A stretch of 64,000 nucleotides of DNA from Variovorax sp. N23. Its GTDB lineage: Bacteria > Pseudomonadota > Gammaproteobacteria > Burkholderiales > Burkholderiaceae_C. Under the pieces are notes generated by a model. The model worked only from the letters and a program-made list of their open reading frames with translations. It was not told the DNA's origin and made no database searches. A program made the position numbers and the translations under genes. The stretch covers positions 90,799-154,798 of the forward strand of contig NZ_JAOOPY010000015.1 in assembly GCF_025486315.1 (NCBI RefSeq), written 5' to 3'. Of this stretch, positions 32,648-40,759 are shown piece by piece (positions within the stretch are counted from its first letter, which is position 1; each line of letters opens with the position of its first letter).

Positions 32648-33732
32648 GCCGCCGTCTCCATCGGCAGGCCGAGCCGCTCGGCCAGTGCCGAATGCCCGGT
32701 GGCCAGCACCTCCAGCGCCATGTCCAGCATCGCGGGCGCGATCATGAAACCGTGCCGGTAGAGGCCGTTGATCTGCAGCACGCGCGGGCGCGGTTGGCGT
32801 ATCGCCGGCAGGTTGTCGGGCAGCGTCGGCCGGCACTGCGTCGCGATTTCCAGGATGCGCGCTTCGGCGAAACCGCTGTGCACCGCATAGGCTGCGCTCA
32901 GTAGTTCGAGCGTCGAGCGCACGCTGGCCGGCGACAGGTCGGCCGACTCGATCTCGGTCGCGCCGATGACGAACACGCCCTCGGGCTTGGGCGCGATGTA
33001 GAGCGGGTAGCGCGGGTGCACCAGCCGCACCGGCCGCGTGATGGCGACCTCGGGCGCGTGCACGCGGACCACCTCGCCGCGCACCCCGCGCACGGCCGGC
33101 CACTGCGGGCGGGCGCCGAGTCCGCGGCAGTCGATCACGCGTTCATGGGGTTCGGGCGAAAAGTCTTCAGGCGAACGGGCGTCCTGCCAGTGCAGGCGCA
33201 CGTTCGGCATCGCCTCCAGCGCGGCGCGCAGCGCACCGAGCAGCGCGCGGTTGTCGAGCTGGCCTTCTTCCGGTAGGAACAGGCCCTGCGCGAAGCGGGT
33301 GCCCAGGGCCGGCTCCAGCGCCGCGATGCGATCGGCATCGACGCGCTGCATCGCCGGCAGGGCGGGCACCTGTTGGCCGGTGCATTCGAGCACCCGCGCC
33401 AGGCGCGCCGCCTCGGCTGCGTCCTGCCGGTGCCACAGCACCAGCGTGCCCTCGCGCTGGAAGAAGACCGGCGTGTCGAGCGTGGCCAGCAGTGCCGGCC
33501 ATCGCCCCAGCGCGTGGTGGCCCATGCGCACCACCGACGCGGGCGCCACGGCCGATTCGGCCAGCGGCGCGAGCATGGCGGCGGCCACGCGCGCCGCGGC
33601 CCCGTCGGCCTCCGGGCCGGCCGTATCGAACACGTCGACCTGGCAGCCGGCGCGCGCCAGGCCGAGCGCCATCAGGCGGCCCATCAGCCCGGCGCCGAGC
33701 ACGGCGGCTGCATCGAAGGGCAAGGCACTCAT
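32644..33732 (-). CDS. thiO: FAD-dependent glycine oxidase
   Basis: 362 residues from ATG 33732; an upstream ATG at 33762 is possible but adds no family sequence. The FAD-binding motif AAVLGAGLMGRLMALGLARAG is at the N-terminus, followed by AAAMLAPLAE, RVIDCRGLGA, GEVVRVHAPEV, HPRYPLYIAPKPEGVFVIGATE and GLYRHGFMIAPAM, as in the glycine oxidase/DAO family. It supplies dehydroglycine to ThiG. It is divergent from thiD across only 47 bases, which must contain the promoters of both. Confidence 0.93.
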   Translation of the reverse strand: MSALPFDAAAVLGAGLMGRLMALGLARAGCQVDVFDTAGPEADGAAARVAAAMLAPLAESAVAPASVVRMGHHALGRWPALLATLDTPVFFQREGTLVLWHRQDAAEAARLARVLECTGQQVPALPAMQRVDADRIAALEPALGTRFAQGLFLPEEGQLDNRALLGALRAALEAMPNVRLHWQDARSPEDFSPEPHERVIDCRGLGARPQWPAVRGVRGEVVRVHAPEVAITRPVRLVHPRYPLYIAPKPEGVFVIGATEIESADLSPASVRSTLELLSAAYAVHSGFAEARILEIATQCRPTLPDNLPAIRQPRPRVLQINGLYRHGFMIAPAMLDMALEVLATGHSALAERLGLPMETAA

Positions 33733-33779
33733 CGCATCGCCGCGACGGTGCACCGCACCCATCGCCCATAATTTTCGGG

Positions 33780-34637
33780 ATGACGAACCCGCCCGCCACC
33801 GACCCGCCGCCGACGCAGCGCTATGCCCGCGTGCTCTCCATCGCCGGGTCCGACAGCGGCGGCGGCGCCGGCATCCAGGCCGACCTCAAGACCTTCGCGG
33901 CGCTCGGCTGCTACGGCATGACGGCGATCACCGCGCTCACCGCGCAGAACACGCGCGGTGTCAGCGGTGTCCACGGCGTGCCGGCCGAATTCCTGAAGGC
34001 GCAGATCCAGGCGGTGGTCGAAGACATCGGTGTCGATGCCGTCAAGCTCGGCATGCTGCCGACGCCCGAAATCGTCGAGGTGGTGGCCTGGGCCATCGAC
34101 CGCTACCGGCTGCCCAACGTCGTGCTCGACCCGGTGATGGTCGCGAGCAGCGGCCATCGCCTGATCGCATCCGAGACCGTGGCCCGGATGACGCAACTGC
34201 TGTTCCCGCGCGCAGTGCTCGTGACCCCGAACCTCGACGAGGCGGCATGGCTGATCGGCCACGGCATCGGCGGCATCGATGCGCTCGACAGTGCGGTCGA
34301 CGCCCTGCTGGCGCAGGGCATGCGCGGCGTGCTGCTCAAGGGCGGGCATCTGTCGGGCGACGACCTGGTCGACGTGCTCGGGCTGCCGGGTGGGGCGCGC
34401 CACCGCTACGCATCGCCGCGCATCGCCAGCCGCAACCTGCACGGCACCGGCTGCACGCTCTCGTCGGCCATCGCCGCCCAGCTCGCGCTCGGCCATGCGG
34501 TGCCCGAGGCCGTGGGCCTGGCGCGCCGCTACGTGCTCGGCGCGATCGCCGCGGGCGCCGGCCTGCAGACCGGCGGCGGGCACGGCCCGCTCAACCACGG
34601 CTTCGCGCCGGTGCCGATGCATCGGCTGCCGCGGTGA
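33780..34637 (+). CDS. thiD: Hydroxymethylpyrimidine/phosphomethylpyrimidine kinase
   Basis: 285 residues. It phosphorylates HMP and HMP-P in thiamine synthesis. Ribokinase-fold motifs: LSIAGSDSGGGAGIQADLKTF at the N-terminus, TAITALTAQNT, VLDPVMVASSGHRL, LVTPNLDEAAWL, VLLKGGHL and the anion-hole HGTGCTLSSA. It is the only thi gene on the plus strand. The 3' end faces a minus-strand TPP riboswitch 112 bases away. Confidence 0.96.
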   Translation: MTNPPATDPPPTQRYARVLSIAGSDSGGGAGIQADLKTFAALGCYGMTAITALTAQNTRGVSGVHGVPAEFLKAQIQAVVEDIGVDAVKLGMLPTPEIVEVVAWAIDRYRLPNVVLDPVMVASSGHRLIASETVARMTQLLFPRAVLVTPNLDEAAWLIGHGIGGIDALDSAVDALLAQGMRGVLLKGGHLSGDDLVDVLGLPGGARHRYASPRIASRNLHGTGCTLSSAIAAQLALGHAVPEAVGLARRYVLGAIAAGAGLQTGGGHGPLNHGFAPVPMHRLPR

Positions 34638-34748
34638 TCATGTGTGCCATCCATTTGCTCCATGCAAAGTGTTTGGCAGGTGGGCATGGCCCGAAAGCAC
34701 AAGCGCGGCGACCGGCGTGCGGTGCGGCATTGCGGCGTGTCGGGCCGG

Positions 34749-34828
34749 CTTCCCTGCGCGAGGATTACCTCAATCAGGTTCAAAGGGACTCTCTCAGCCG
34801 TTGCACGCGTGTGCGTCGGCACCCCTAG
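34749..34828 (-). ncRNA. TPP riboswitch (THI element), minus strand
   Basis: The reverse strand carries the conserved THI elements in order: GGGGTGCC, GGCTGAGAGA, CCCTTTGAACCTGAT, GGTAATCCTCGCGCAGGGAAG. It is a complete aptamer transcribed toward the 3' end of thiD. No minus-strand gene starts within the next kilobase; the first is thiO at 33732, beyond the whole thiD gene, which lies on the opposite strand. Confidence 0.92.
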
Positions 34829-34833
34829 CGGAT

Positions 34834-34856
34834 CGCTGCACGGGTTGCGTGCAGCG
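34834..34856. repeat. 9-bp hairpin next to the riboswitch
   Basis: CGCTGCACG (34834-34842) pairs with CGTGCAGCG (34848-34856) over a 5-base loop. It sits just 5' of the TPP aptamer in its transcript. No T run follows, so it is not a clear terminator. Confidence 0.5.
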
Positions 34857-34867
34857 GGGGTGATTCT

Positions 34868-35135
34868 AGGGCCTGTTAACGCTATTTCCGGAGATTGCGT
34901 TGCCCGGCCCAGGGGCTGGATGCAAGGCGCCCGGGCGCAGCAAGGCTGAAGCCTTGCAAGCGCGGGCAACGCCGCAGACGGCCCCTGGGCCGGGCAACCC
35001 GAAGGGAAGGTATGCCCAGGCCGACCACTCGGCGTTGCGCTCCTTGCATGTGCCGACGCACATGCGGCGTCACGCGCCTTGATTGGCCGGCCTGGGCATG
35101 CCTTCGCAACTCCGGAAATAGTGTTAACAGGCCCT
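34868..35135. mobile_element. 268-bp MITE-like element with 26-bp terminal inverted repeats
   Basis: The ends are AGGGCCTGTTAAC-G-CTATTTCCGGAG at 34868-34893 and its inverse at 35110-35135, with one mismatch. Inside are further inverted repeats: a perfect 18-bp pair (34899-34916 with 34981-34998), an 8-bp pair TGCAAGGC/GCCTTGCA, and a 16-of-18 pair (35009-35026 with 35085-35102). No convincing gene lies inside. This is the form of a non-autonomous transposable element. No target-site duplication is obvious. It occupies most of the gene-free stretch 34638-35200. Confidence 0.75.
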
Positions 35136-35200
35136 CCACCGGCGCACGTCGCGCGTCTTGGGTAGGCTCACGCGCCTCATTCCGATTTCCTGATCTCCGC

Positions 35201-36184
35201 ATGAAAGCCATCACCTTCGACGATTTCGGCACGGCCGATGTCCTGCAACTGACCGACGTTCCCGAGCCCGTGCTCCGCCCCGACGATTTGCTGGTGCGCA
35301 ACCGCGCGGTGGGCGTCAACCGCGCCGACCTGAACCAGCGCCGTGGCGCCTATGGCCGCGCCGACTTCGGCGACTCGACGCTGATGGGCCTCGAGATCGC
35401 CGGCGAGGTGATCGCGATGGGGGCGAACGTGGCCGGCTTTGCGCTGGGCGACCACGTGATGGGCATCGTGGGCGGCGGCGCCTATGCCGAGATCGCGCGC
35501 ATCGACCATCGCATGGCGATGCATGTGCCGCCAGGCCTCGACGACGCGCAGGCGGCGGCCGTGCCCGAGGTGTTCGTGACCGCGCACGAGGCCCTGGTGC
35601 ATCTGGGCCGACTCGAGGCCGGCGAACGCGTGCTGATCCACGCGGCGGCCGGTGGCGTCGGCTCGGCCGCGGTGCAGCTCGCCCACGCCGTCGGCGCGCA
35701 GGTGTTCGCGAGCGCCAGCGGCGACAAGCTCGATCGCGTGCGCGCCCTGGGGGCCGACGTCGTCATCGACCACCGCACACAGGACTTCGCCGAGGTCGTC
35801 GCGGCCGAGACCGGCGGGCGCGGTGTCGATGTCGTCATCGACTTCGTCGGTGCCCCTTACTTCGAGCGCAACGTGCGTGCGCTGGCTGACGGCGGGCGGC
35901 TGGTGCAGGTCGGCGTGATGGGCGGCACGGCGGGCGCGAGCATGCCGATCGACCGGCTGCTGTTCGGCCATCTGCAGATCATGGGCACGGTGATGAAGTC
36001 GCGGACGCCAGCGGTGAAGCAGGCGATGACGCGGCGCTTCGCGCAGCGCTGGTTGGCGCAGTTCGGCGCGGGTGAACTGCGGCCGGTGATCGACACGGTG
36101 TTGCCGCTGGCACAGGCGGCCGAGGCGCATCGCCGGATGGAGGCGGGCCTCAACGTCGGGAAGATCGTCCTGTCGGTGCCTTAG
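35201..36184 (+). CDS. Zinc-independent NADPH:quinone oxidoreductase (MDR family)
   Basis: 327 residues. Medium-chain reductase fold: N-terminal GroES-like domain with VGVNRADLNQRRGAYG, then a Rossmann domain with HAAAGGVGSAAVQLAHAVGA as the NADPH motif and VDVVIDFVGAPYFERNVRAL. The zinc ligands of alcohol dehydrogenases are absent, and MKAITFDDFG with RRG...Y resembles the PIG3/TP53I3 type. It probably reduces quinones. It is convergent with the ferredoxin reductase gene, and the two stop codons overlap. Confidence 0.9.
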   Translation: MKAITFDDFGTADVLQLTDVPEPVLRPDDLLVRNRAVGVNRADLNQRRGAYGRADFGDSTLMGLEIAGEVIAMGANVAGFALGDHVMGIVGGGAYAEIARIDHRMAMHVPPGLDDAQAAAVPEVFVTAHEALVHLGRLEAGERVLIHAAAGGVGSAAVQLAHAVGAQVFASASGDKLDRVRALGADVVIDHRTQDFAEVVAAETGGRGVDVVIDFVGAPYFERNVRALADGGRLVQVGVMGGTAGASMPIDRLLFGHLQIMGTVMKSRTPAVKQAMTRRFAQRWLAQFGAGELRPVIDTVLPLAQAAEAHRRMEAGLNVGKIVLSVP

Positions 36185-37215
36185 CCGCCCACTGGGCCAC
36201 CCACGCCCAGCAGCTGGTGCAGGCGTGTGCTGGTCGTCGTGTACTGCAGGTGGATCGCCTTGCCGGGGAACACCAGGGCGGCGGCGCCCCAGGCGGCCAG
36301 TGTGGCCTCGTGGAAGCCGCAGACGATCAGCTTCCTCTTGCCCGGGTAGGTGTTGATGTCGCCGACGGCGAAGACGCCGGGCGCGCGCGTCTCGAATTTC
36401 TCGGTGTCGACCGGCACCTGCTTGCGCTCGAGTTCGAGGCCCCAGTCGGCGATCGGTCCGAGGCGGGGCGAGATGCCCAGGCAGGCGATGAAGGCGTCGA
36501 TCGGACGCGACACGATGCGGGTGTCGGGCAGCGTCACTTCCAACTCGCTCCCGTCGAATCCCGACGGCTGGCCCACGACGAAGTCGAGCGCGCCGTCGGC
36601 GACCTGGGCGCGCAGCGCCGCAACCTTGGCCGCATCGGCCTGGAACCCGTCGCGCCGGTGCAGCAGCGTGACGTGGGCGGCCTGGCCCACCAGTGCCAGG
36701 GCGGTGTCGAGCGCCGAGTCGTCGCCGCCGTTGACCACGACTGTCCGGCCCGCGAAGCGGTCGAGATCGTCGGGGTGATAGAACAGCTTGGAACCCTCGA
36801 ACGCCTCGATGCCTTCGATGGCCACCCGGCGCGGCACGAAAGCGCCTACGCCGGCCGCGATGATGACGGTCTTCGCGAGGAATTCGGTGGCGTGGTCGGT
36901 GGACAGGCGCCAGCGCCCGTCGGGCTCGCGCGCCAGCGTCTCGACGCGTTCGCCCAGGTGCATCTCGGGCTTGAACGGGGCGACCTGCAGCAGCAGCGCA
37001 TCGACCAGGCCACGGCCGGTGGTCGCCGGCGTGCCCGGGATGTCGTAGAGGGGTTTGTCGCCATACAGCTCGACGCACTGGCCGCCCGCGTGGGGCAGGG
37101 CGTCGACGATGTGGCAGGGGATCTCGAGCAGCCCCAGCTGGAAGGCCTGGAACAGCCCGACCGGGCCGGCGCCGATGATCAGCGCGTCGGTCTCGATCGG
37201 TGGGCGCGCCGGCAT
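36181..37215 (-). CDS. Ferredoxin-NADP+ reductase (thioredoxin-reductase-like type)
   Basis: 344 residues. FAD motif IIGAGPVGLFQAFQLGLL, NADPH motif VVNGGDDSALDTALALV and FAVGDINTYPGKRKLIVCGFHE belong to the TrxR-like FNR family (YumC type). The redox CxxC of thioredoxin reductase is replaced by GGDD, which separates it from true TrxR. The gene lies 7 bases after fdxA in the same direction, so its partner is very likely that ferredoxin. Confidence 0.9.
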   Translation of the reverse strand: MPARPPIETDALIIGAGPVGLFQAFQLGLLEIPCHIVDALPHAGGQCVELYGDKPLYDIPGTPATTGRGLVDALLLQVAPFKPEMHLGERVETLAREPDGRWRLSTDHATEFLAKTVIIAAGVGAFVPRRVAIEGIEAFEGSKLFYHPDDLDRFAGRTVVVNGGDDSALDTALALVGQAAHVTLLHRRDGFQADAAKVAALRAQVADGALDFVVGQPSGFDGSELEVTLPDTRIVSRPIDAFIACLGISPRLGPIADWGLELERKQVPVDTEKFETRAPGVFAVGDINTYPGKRKLIVCGFHEATLAAWGAAALVFPGKAIHLQYTTTSTRLHQLLGVGGPVGG

Positions 37216-37222
37216 CTGGCGC

Positions 37223-37552
37223 TTACTTCACCAGCTGCGAGATCTTGTTCGGCTTGTCTTTCCAGTCGTCGGCATCCGGCAAGGGCGCCTTGCGCTTGGT
37301 GATGCTCTTCCAGCCATCGGCCAGCGCCAGTTCGGCATTGAGCTTGATGAAGGCGAGCTGGTCGGCCGGCAGGTCTTCTTCCGCGAAGATGGCGTTGGCC
37401 GGGCACTCGGGGATGCAGACGGCGCAGTCGATGCATTCGTCCGGATCGATCACCAGCATGTTCGGGCCTTCGCGGAAACAGTCCACGGGGCACACGTCGA
37501 CGCAATCGGTGTATTTGCAGCGGATGCAGTTTTCGGAAACGACGTGTGTCAT
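37223..37552 (-). CDS. fdxA: 7Fe ferredoxin (3Fe-4S/4Fe-4S)
   Basis: 109 residues. Cysteines C9, C12, C17, C21 and C25 in the N-terminal stretch and C40, C43, C46 and C50 in DECIDCAVCIPECP match the Azotobacter-FdI/FdxA pattern with one [3Fe-4S] and one [4Fe-4S] cluster. The long C-terminal helix ADGWKSITKRKAPLPDADDW is also typical of FdxA. It lies directly upstream of the ferredoxin reductase and downstream of the cysHDN genes, and may carry electrons to the sulfite reductase (inference). Confidence 0.95.
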   Translation of the reverse strand: MTHVVSENCIRCKYTDCVDVCPVDCFREGPNMLVIDPDECIDCAVCIPECPANAIFAEEDLPADQLAFIKLNAELALADGWKSITKRKAPLPDADDWKDKPNKISQLVK

Positions 37553-37588
37553 GAGAGTCTGTGCCGGCGGTTCTCGGCGTAGTGAAAT

Positions 37589-37602
37589 CGGGGGAAACCC
37601 CG
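37589..37602. terminator. Hairpin between cysN and fdxA
   Basis: CGGGG-GAAA-CCCCG with AT-rich flanks on both sides (ATTTC on the minus side, CATTTT on the plus side). It lies 25 bases after the cysN stop and may end or attenuate the cysHDN transcript before fdxA. Confidence 0.55.
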
Positions 37603-37626
37603 CATTTTAAGGGCTCGCGGAAAGCG

Positions 37627-38949
37627 TCAGCCCGCAGCCGGACGAACCAGCACCGCGGCCGCGGTCTTGTGGGTGGCCGTATCGACCAGCACGAGCGAGC
37701 CGAGCGCCCGCGATTGCGTGAAGGGCAGCACCGCCAGGGGCTGCTGCAGCGCCAGCACCACGTCGCCGATGGCGTTGGCTTCCAGCTGGGTGGCCGGCCT
37801 GGCTTCGAGCGTGGCGATGTCGAGCCGGTCGACGATCCGCGCCACCTTGGCCTTGACCCAGCGGTGGCCCTGCAGCGCCCAGTAGATGCGGCCCGGCACC
37901 AGCGGCTCGTCGTCGAGCCAGGCGACCGTGGCGGTGATCTCGCGCACCGGCGTGAAGGCGTCGGGCGCCAGCAGCCAGTCGCCGCGCGACACGTCCAGTT
38001 CGCGGTCGAGCACGATGCCCGCGCTGTGGCCGGCATGCACCGTTTTCGGCTGGCGCGTGTGGCCCAGCACCTGGGCCACCGTGGCGCTCTGGCCGCTGGG
38101 CATCACCGTGACTTGCTGGCCGGGCTCGACGTGGCCGCTGGCGACGCGGCCCCAGAACACGCGGCGGCCCTGCGAGGTGTCGGACGATGCCGAAAACTTT
38201 TCGACCCACTGAACGGGGAAGGCGAAGGGCACGTCTTCGTCCTGCGCGGTCACCGGCAGGCCTTCGAGCAGGTCGAGCAGGGCCGGGCCCTGGTAGCCGC
38301 ACCAGCCTTCGTGGGCCGACACGACGTTCCAGCCCTTGAGGGCAGAGATCGGCACGATGGCGGCCACCTGCACGCCCGCGCTGGCGGCGAAGGCGTTCAG
38401 CGCGTTCGAGATGCGTTCGAAGGCCAGCTCGGCATCGGTGATGGCGTCGAGCTTGTTGACCGCGAACACGATCGACTGCACGCGCAGCAGATGGCACAGC
38501 AGCGTGTGGCGGCGCGTCTGGGCCAGCAACTCGCCCTTGACGACCTCGCCGTCGCCCACTTCGGCCGCCCAGGCCAGCTTGGTCGCGTCGACCAGCACGA
38601 CAGCGGCGTCGGCGCTGGACGCGGCCGTGACCATGTTGCGCGTGTACTGCTCGTGGCCCGGCGCGTCGCCGATGATGAACTTGCGCCTGGCGGTGGCGAA
38701 GTAGCGGTAGGCCACGTCGATGGTGATGCCCTGTTCGCGCTCGGCCGAGAGGCCGTCGGTCAGCAGGGCCAGGTCGGTTTCACCGCCGCGCTGCACGCCG
38801 GCCAGTTGGTCCTGCAGCACGGTCTTGCTGTCGACCAGCAGGCGGCCGATCAGCGTGCTCTTGCCGTCGTCGACCGAGCCGCAGGTGATGAAGCGCAGGG
38901 CGGCGCCGGTGTCGGCGGCCACGTTGGATTCGAGGGTGGTGGCGGTCAT
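37627..38949 (-). CDS. cysN: Sulfate adenylyltransferase subunit 1 (GTPase)
   Basis: 440 residues. Translation-factor-type GTPase with G1 GSVDDGKST, G3 DAPGHEQYTRNM, G4 NKLD and beta-barrel domains II and III. With CysD it makes APS from sulfate and ATP. There is no fused CysC kinase domain. The start at 38949 uses TGATG, sharing one base with the cysD stop, so translation is coupled. Confidence 0.95.
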   Translation of the reverse strand: MTATTLESNVAADTGAALRFITCGSVDDGKSTLIGRLLVDSKTVLQDQLAGVQRGGETDLALLTDGLSAEREQGITIDVAYRYFATARRKFIIGDAPGHEQYTRNMVTAASSADAAVVLVDATKLAWAAEVGDGEVVKGELLAQTRRHTLLCHLLRVQSIVFAVNKLDAITDAELAFERISNALNAFAASAGVQVAAIVPISALKGWNVVSAHEGWCGYQGPALLDLLEGLPVTAQDEDVPFAFPVQWVEKFSASSDTSQGRRVFWGRVASGHVEPGQQVTVMPSGQSATVAQVLGHTRQPKTVHAGHSAGIVLDRELDVSRGDWLLAPDAFTPVREITATVAWLDDEPLVPGRIYWALQGHRWVKAKVARIVDRLDIATLEARPATQLEANAIGDVVLALQQPLAVLPFTQSRALGSLVLVDTATHKTAAAVLVRPAAG

Positions 38950-39899
38950 CAGAAGTACCCGTCCTTTTTGCGTTTTTCCATGGAGGCTTCGGACGTCATG
39001 TCGTCCATGCGCGTGGCGCCGCGCTCGCTCACGTCGACGCTCAGCGTCTCGAGCACCACGTCGCCGGCATCGGCCGCGAGACTGGCGACCGGGCAGGTCG
39101 TCGTGATGTCGCCCACGGTGCGGAAGCGCACGTCGCGCGTCTGCACCGTCTCGCCATCGCGCGGCGGGGTCAGCGGCGTCACCGGCACCAGCAGGCCGCG
39201 GCGTTCGACCACTTCCCGCTTGTGCGTGTAGTAGATCGACGGCAGCGCGACGTTCTCGCGCTCGATGTACTGCCACACGTCGAGCTCGGTCCAGTTCGAG
39301 ATCGGGAACACGCGGAAGTGCTCGCCGGGTGCCAGGCGCGTGTTGAACAGCGTCCAGAGTTCAGGGCGCTGATCTTTCGGCTGCCATTGGCCGAAGGCGT
39401 CGCGGTGCGAAAAGATGCGTTCCTTGGCGCGCGCCTTTTCCTCGTCGCGGCGGGCGCCGCCGATCAGTGCGTCGAAGCGGAACTCCTCGATGGCTTCGAG
39501 CAGCGTGACCGACTGGTGCGCATTGCGCGATTCGCCCGGGTGCGCCAGCCGCACGGTGCCACGCGCCATCGAGTCCTCGACGCTGCGCACGATCAGCTCG
39601 GCACCCAGTTCCTTGGCGCGGAAGTCACGGAAGTCGGTCACTTCGGGGAAGTTGTGGCCGGTGTCGATCATCAGCAGCGGGTAGGGCAGGCGGCCCGTGC
39701 CGAAGGCCTTCTCGGCGCACTTCAGCAGCACCAGCGAGTCCTTGCCGCCCGAGAACAGCAGTGTCGGGCGCTCGAAGGCAGCGGCGACCTCGCGCAGGAT
39801 GAAGATGGCTTCTTCCTCGAGCGCGTCGAGGTGCGTGTTGGACAGTTGCGCGGGAGAGTGCATCGGTTGCAGCAGTTCGGAGTCGGTGCGGGCGTTCAT
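38949..39899 (-). CDS. cysD: Sulfate adenylyltransferase subunit 2
   Basis: 316 residues. PP-loop ATPase with SGGKDSLVLLKCAEKAF near residue 50, HNFPEVTDFRDFRAKELGA, GGARRDEEKARAKERIFS and FPISNWTELDVWQYIERE. It forms the adenylylating subunit with CysN. The C-terminal EASMEKRKKDGYF is the usual CysD ending. It starts 13 bases after the cysH stop, in the order cysH-cysD-cysN. Confidence 0.96.
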   Translation of the reverse strand: MNARTDSELLQPMHSPAQLSNTHLDALEEEAIFILREVAAAFERPTLLFSGGKDSLVLLKCAEKAFGTGRLPYPLLMIDTGHNFPEVTDFRDFRAKELGAELIVRSVEDSMARGTVRLAHPGESRNAHQSVTLLEAIEEFRFDALIGGARRDEEKARAKERIFSHRDAFGQWQPKDQRPELWTLFNTRLAPGEHFRVFPISNWTELDVWQYIERENVALPSIYYTHKREVVERRGLLVPVTPLTPPRDGETVQTRDVRFRTVGDITTTCPVASLAADAGDVVLETLSVDVSERGATRMDDMTSEASMEKRKKDGYF

Positions 39900-39911
39900 C
39901 GGAGGGTTTCC

Positions 39912-40532
39912 TCAGTGCGACAGATGCAGACCGCACTCGCGGTTGTCTTCGCCCTTGGTCGGGTCCACGTAGTCGAAGTTGTTGGGCAGGCCGTGCTTCT
40001 CGCAATATTCGTAGAGGTCTTTCGACGACCAGTGCAGCAGCGGCGCAACCTTGATGAGGCCGTCGGGGTTGATGCTGACCGGGTCCATCTGCGCACGCAC
40101 GGCCGTGTCGGTAGCGCGCAGCGCGGTGAACCACACCTTCGGCGCCGTCTCGCGCAAGGCGCGGGCGAAGGGTTCCAGCTTCACCTCTTCGGTGAAGGCG
40201 GCGTGCCGCGGGTCGTCCAGCGCCGGCGTGGGGCCGTCCACGGCTTCGCGGTGTGCCCGCGAGCGGCGCGGGAGGTAGATGTGCAGATCCAGCCCGAGCT
40301 GCTTCGTCACTTCGTCGGCGAAGCGGTAGGTCGCTTCGGTGTTGTAGCCGTTGTCCATCCAGACCACCGGCACGTCCGGCTTGGCGCGCGTGACCATGTG
40401 CAGGATCACGGCCTCGAAGGGGCGGAAGTTGGTCGTGATGATCGCGGGCTGGCCGAGGCCGATGGCCCAGTCGACCAGGCCGCTGGCGTTGCGGCCCAGT
40501 TCGGTGTTGACGTGTGCGAGATCGATGCGCAT
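39912..40532 (-). CDS. cysH: PAPS/APS reductase-like protein
   Basis: 206 residues from ATG 40532, as the in-frame extension upstream lies in the promoter. PAPS-reductase fold with SGLVDWAIGLGQPAIITTNFRPFEAV, DNGYNTEATYRFADEV and the C-terminal catalytic ECGLH. Only two cysteines are present, so the CC...CxxC Fe-S signature of APS reductases is missing and the protein looks PAPS-type. The usual R-R-x-Q-S-R-A/S substrate motif is unusual (ALRATDTAVRAQM). No cysC is in the window, so its true substrate is a question. It begins the cysHDN unit. Confidence 0.88.
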   Translation of the reverse strand: MRIDLAHVNTELGRNASGLVDWAIGLGQPAIITTNFRPFEAVILHMVTRAKPDVPVVWMDNGYNTEATYRFADEVTKQLGLDLHIYLPRRSRAHREAVDGPTPALDDPRHAAFTEEVKLEPFARALRETAPKVWFTALRATDTAVRAQMDPVSINPDGLIKVAPLLHWSSKDLYEYCEKHGLPNNFDYVDPTKGEDNRECGLHLSH

Positions 40533-40580
40533 GAGGCGGAGTTTTCGGTGGGGAGCCCGAACTTTAGGGAGCTGCCTTAT

Positions 40581-40660
40581 GGAAGCAAACGATCTTTTAG
40601 TTCGCGCCTTATGCGGATAAGCAAATGCGCCAGCGTTCATGCGGGTTGCGGGGCGATTCG
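40581..40660 (-). promoter_or_regulatory. Upstream region of cysH, copy 1 of a duplicated block
   Basis: It matches the region upstream of cysI (43079-43158) over about 80 bases. The core is TTATGCGGATAAGCA with GTTCGCGC on one side and CATGCGGGTTGC on the other. TTAT-N4-ATAA is a dyad of the kind bound by LysR-type regulators; CysB is the natural candidate. On the minus strand CTAAAGT near 40565 could be the -10. Confidence 0.7.
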
Positions 40661-40709
40661 GGCGTCAACCTGGATATGGGCCGTCACCGGGTCCCGCATC
40701 GAACGCGCG

Positions 40710-40736
40710 AAAAAAAAGCCGCGCACGAAGCGCGGC
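40710..40736 (-). terminator. Terminator of the cysI operon
   Basis: On the minus strand GCCGCGC-TTCGT-GCGCGGC is followed by eight T (plus-strand A 40710-40717). It lies 24 bases after the DUF934 stop. Confidence 0.9.
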
Positions 40737-40759
40737 TGGGTGTGCGTATCGGAGGAACG

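Noticed and set aside
34834..34856. Riboswitch-associated hairpin as a terminator
   Set aside because: It lies 5' of the aptamer in the transcript, not after it, and is not followed by T residues.
34529..34969. Minus-strand 146-codon frame across the TPP riboswitch
   Set aside because: It contains the riboswitch in its sequence and shows no protein-like conservation or ribosome site.
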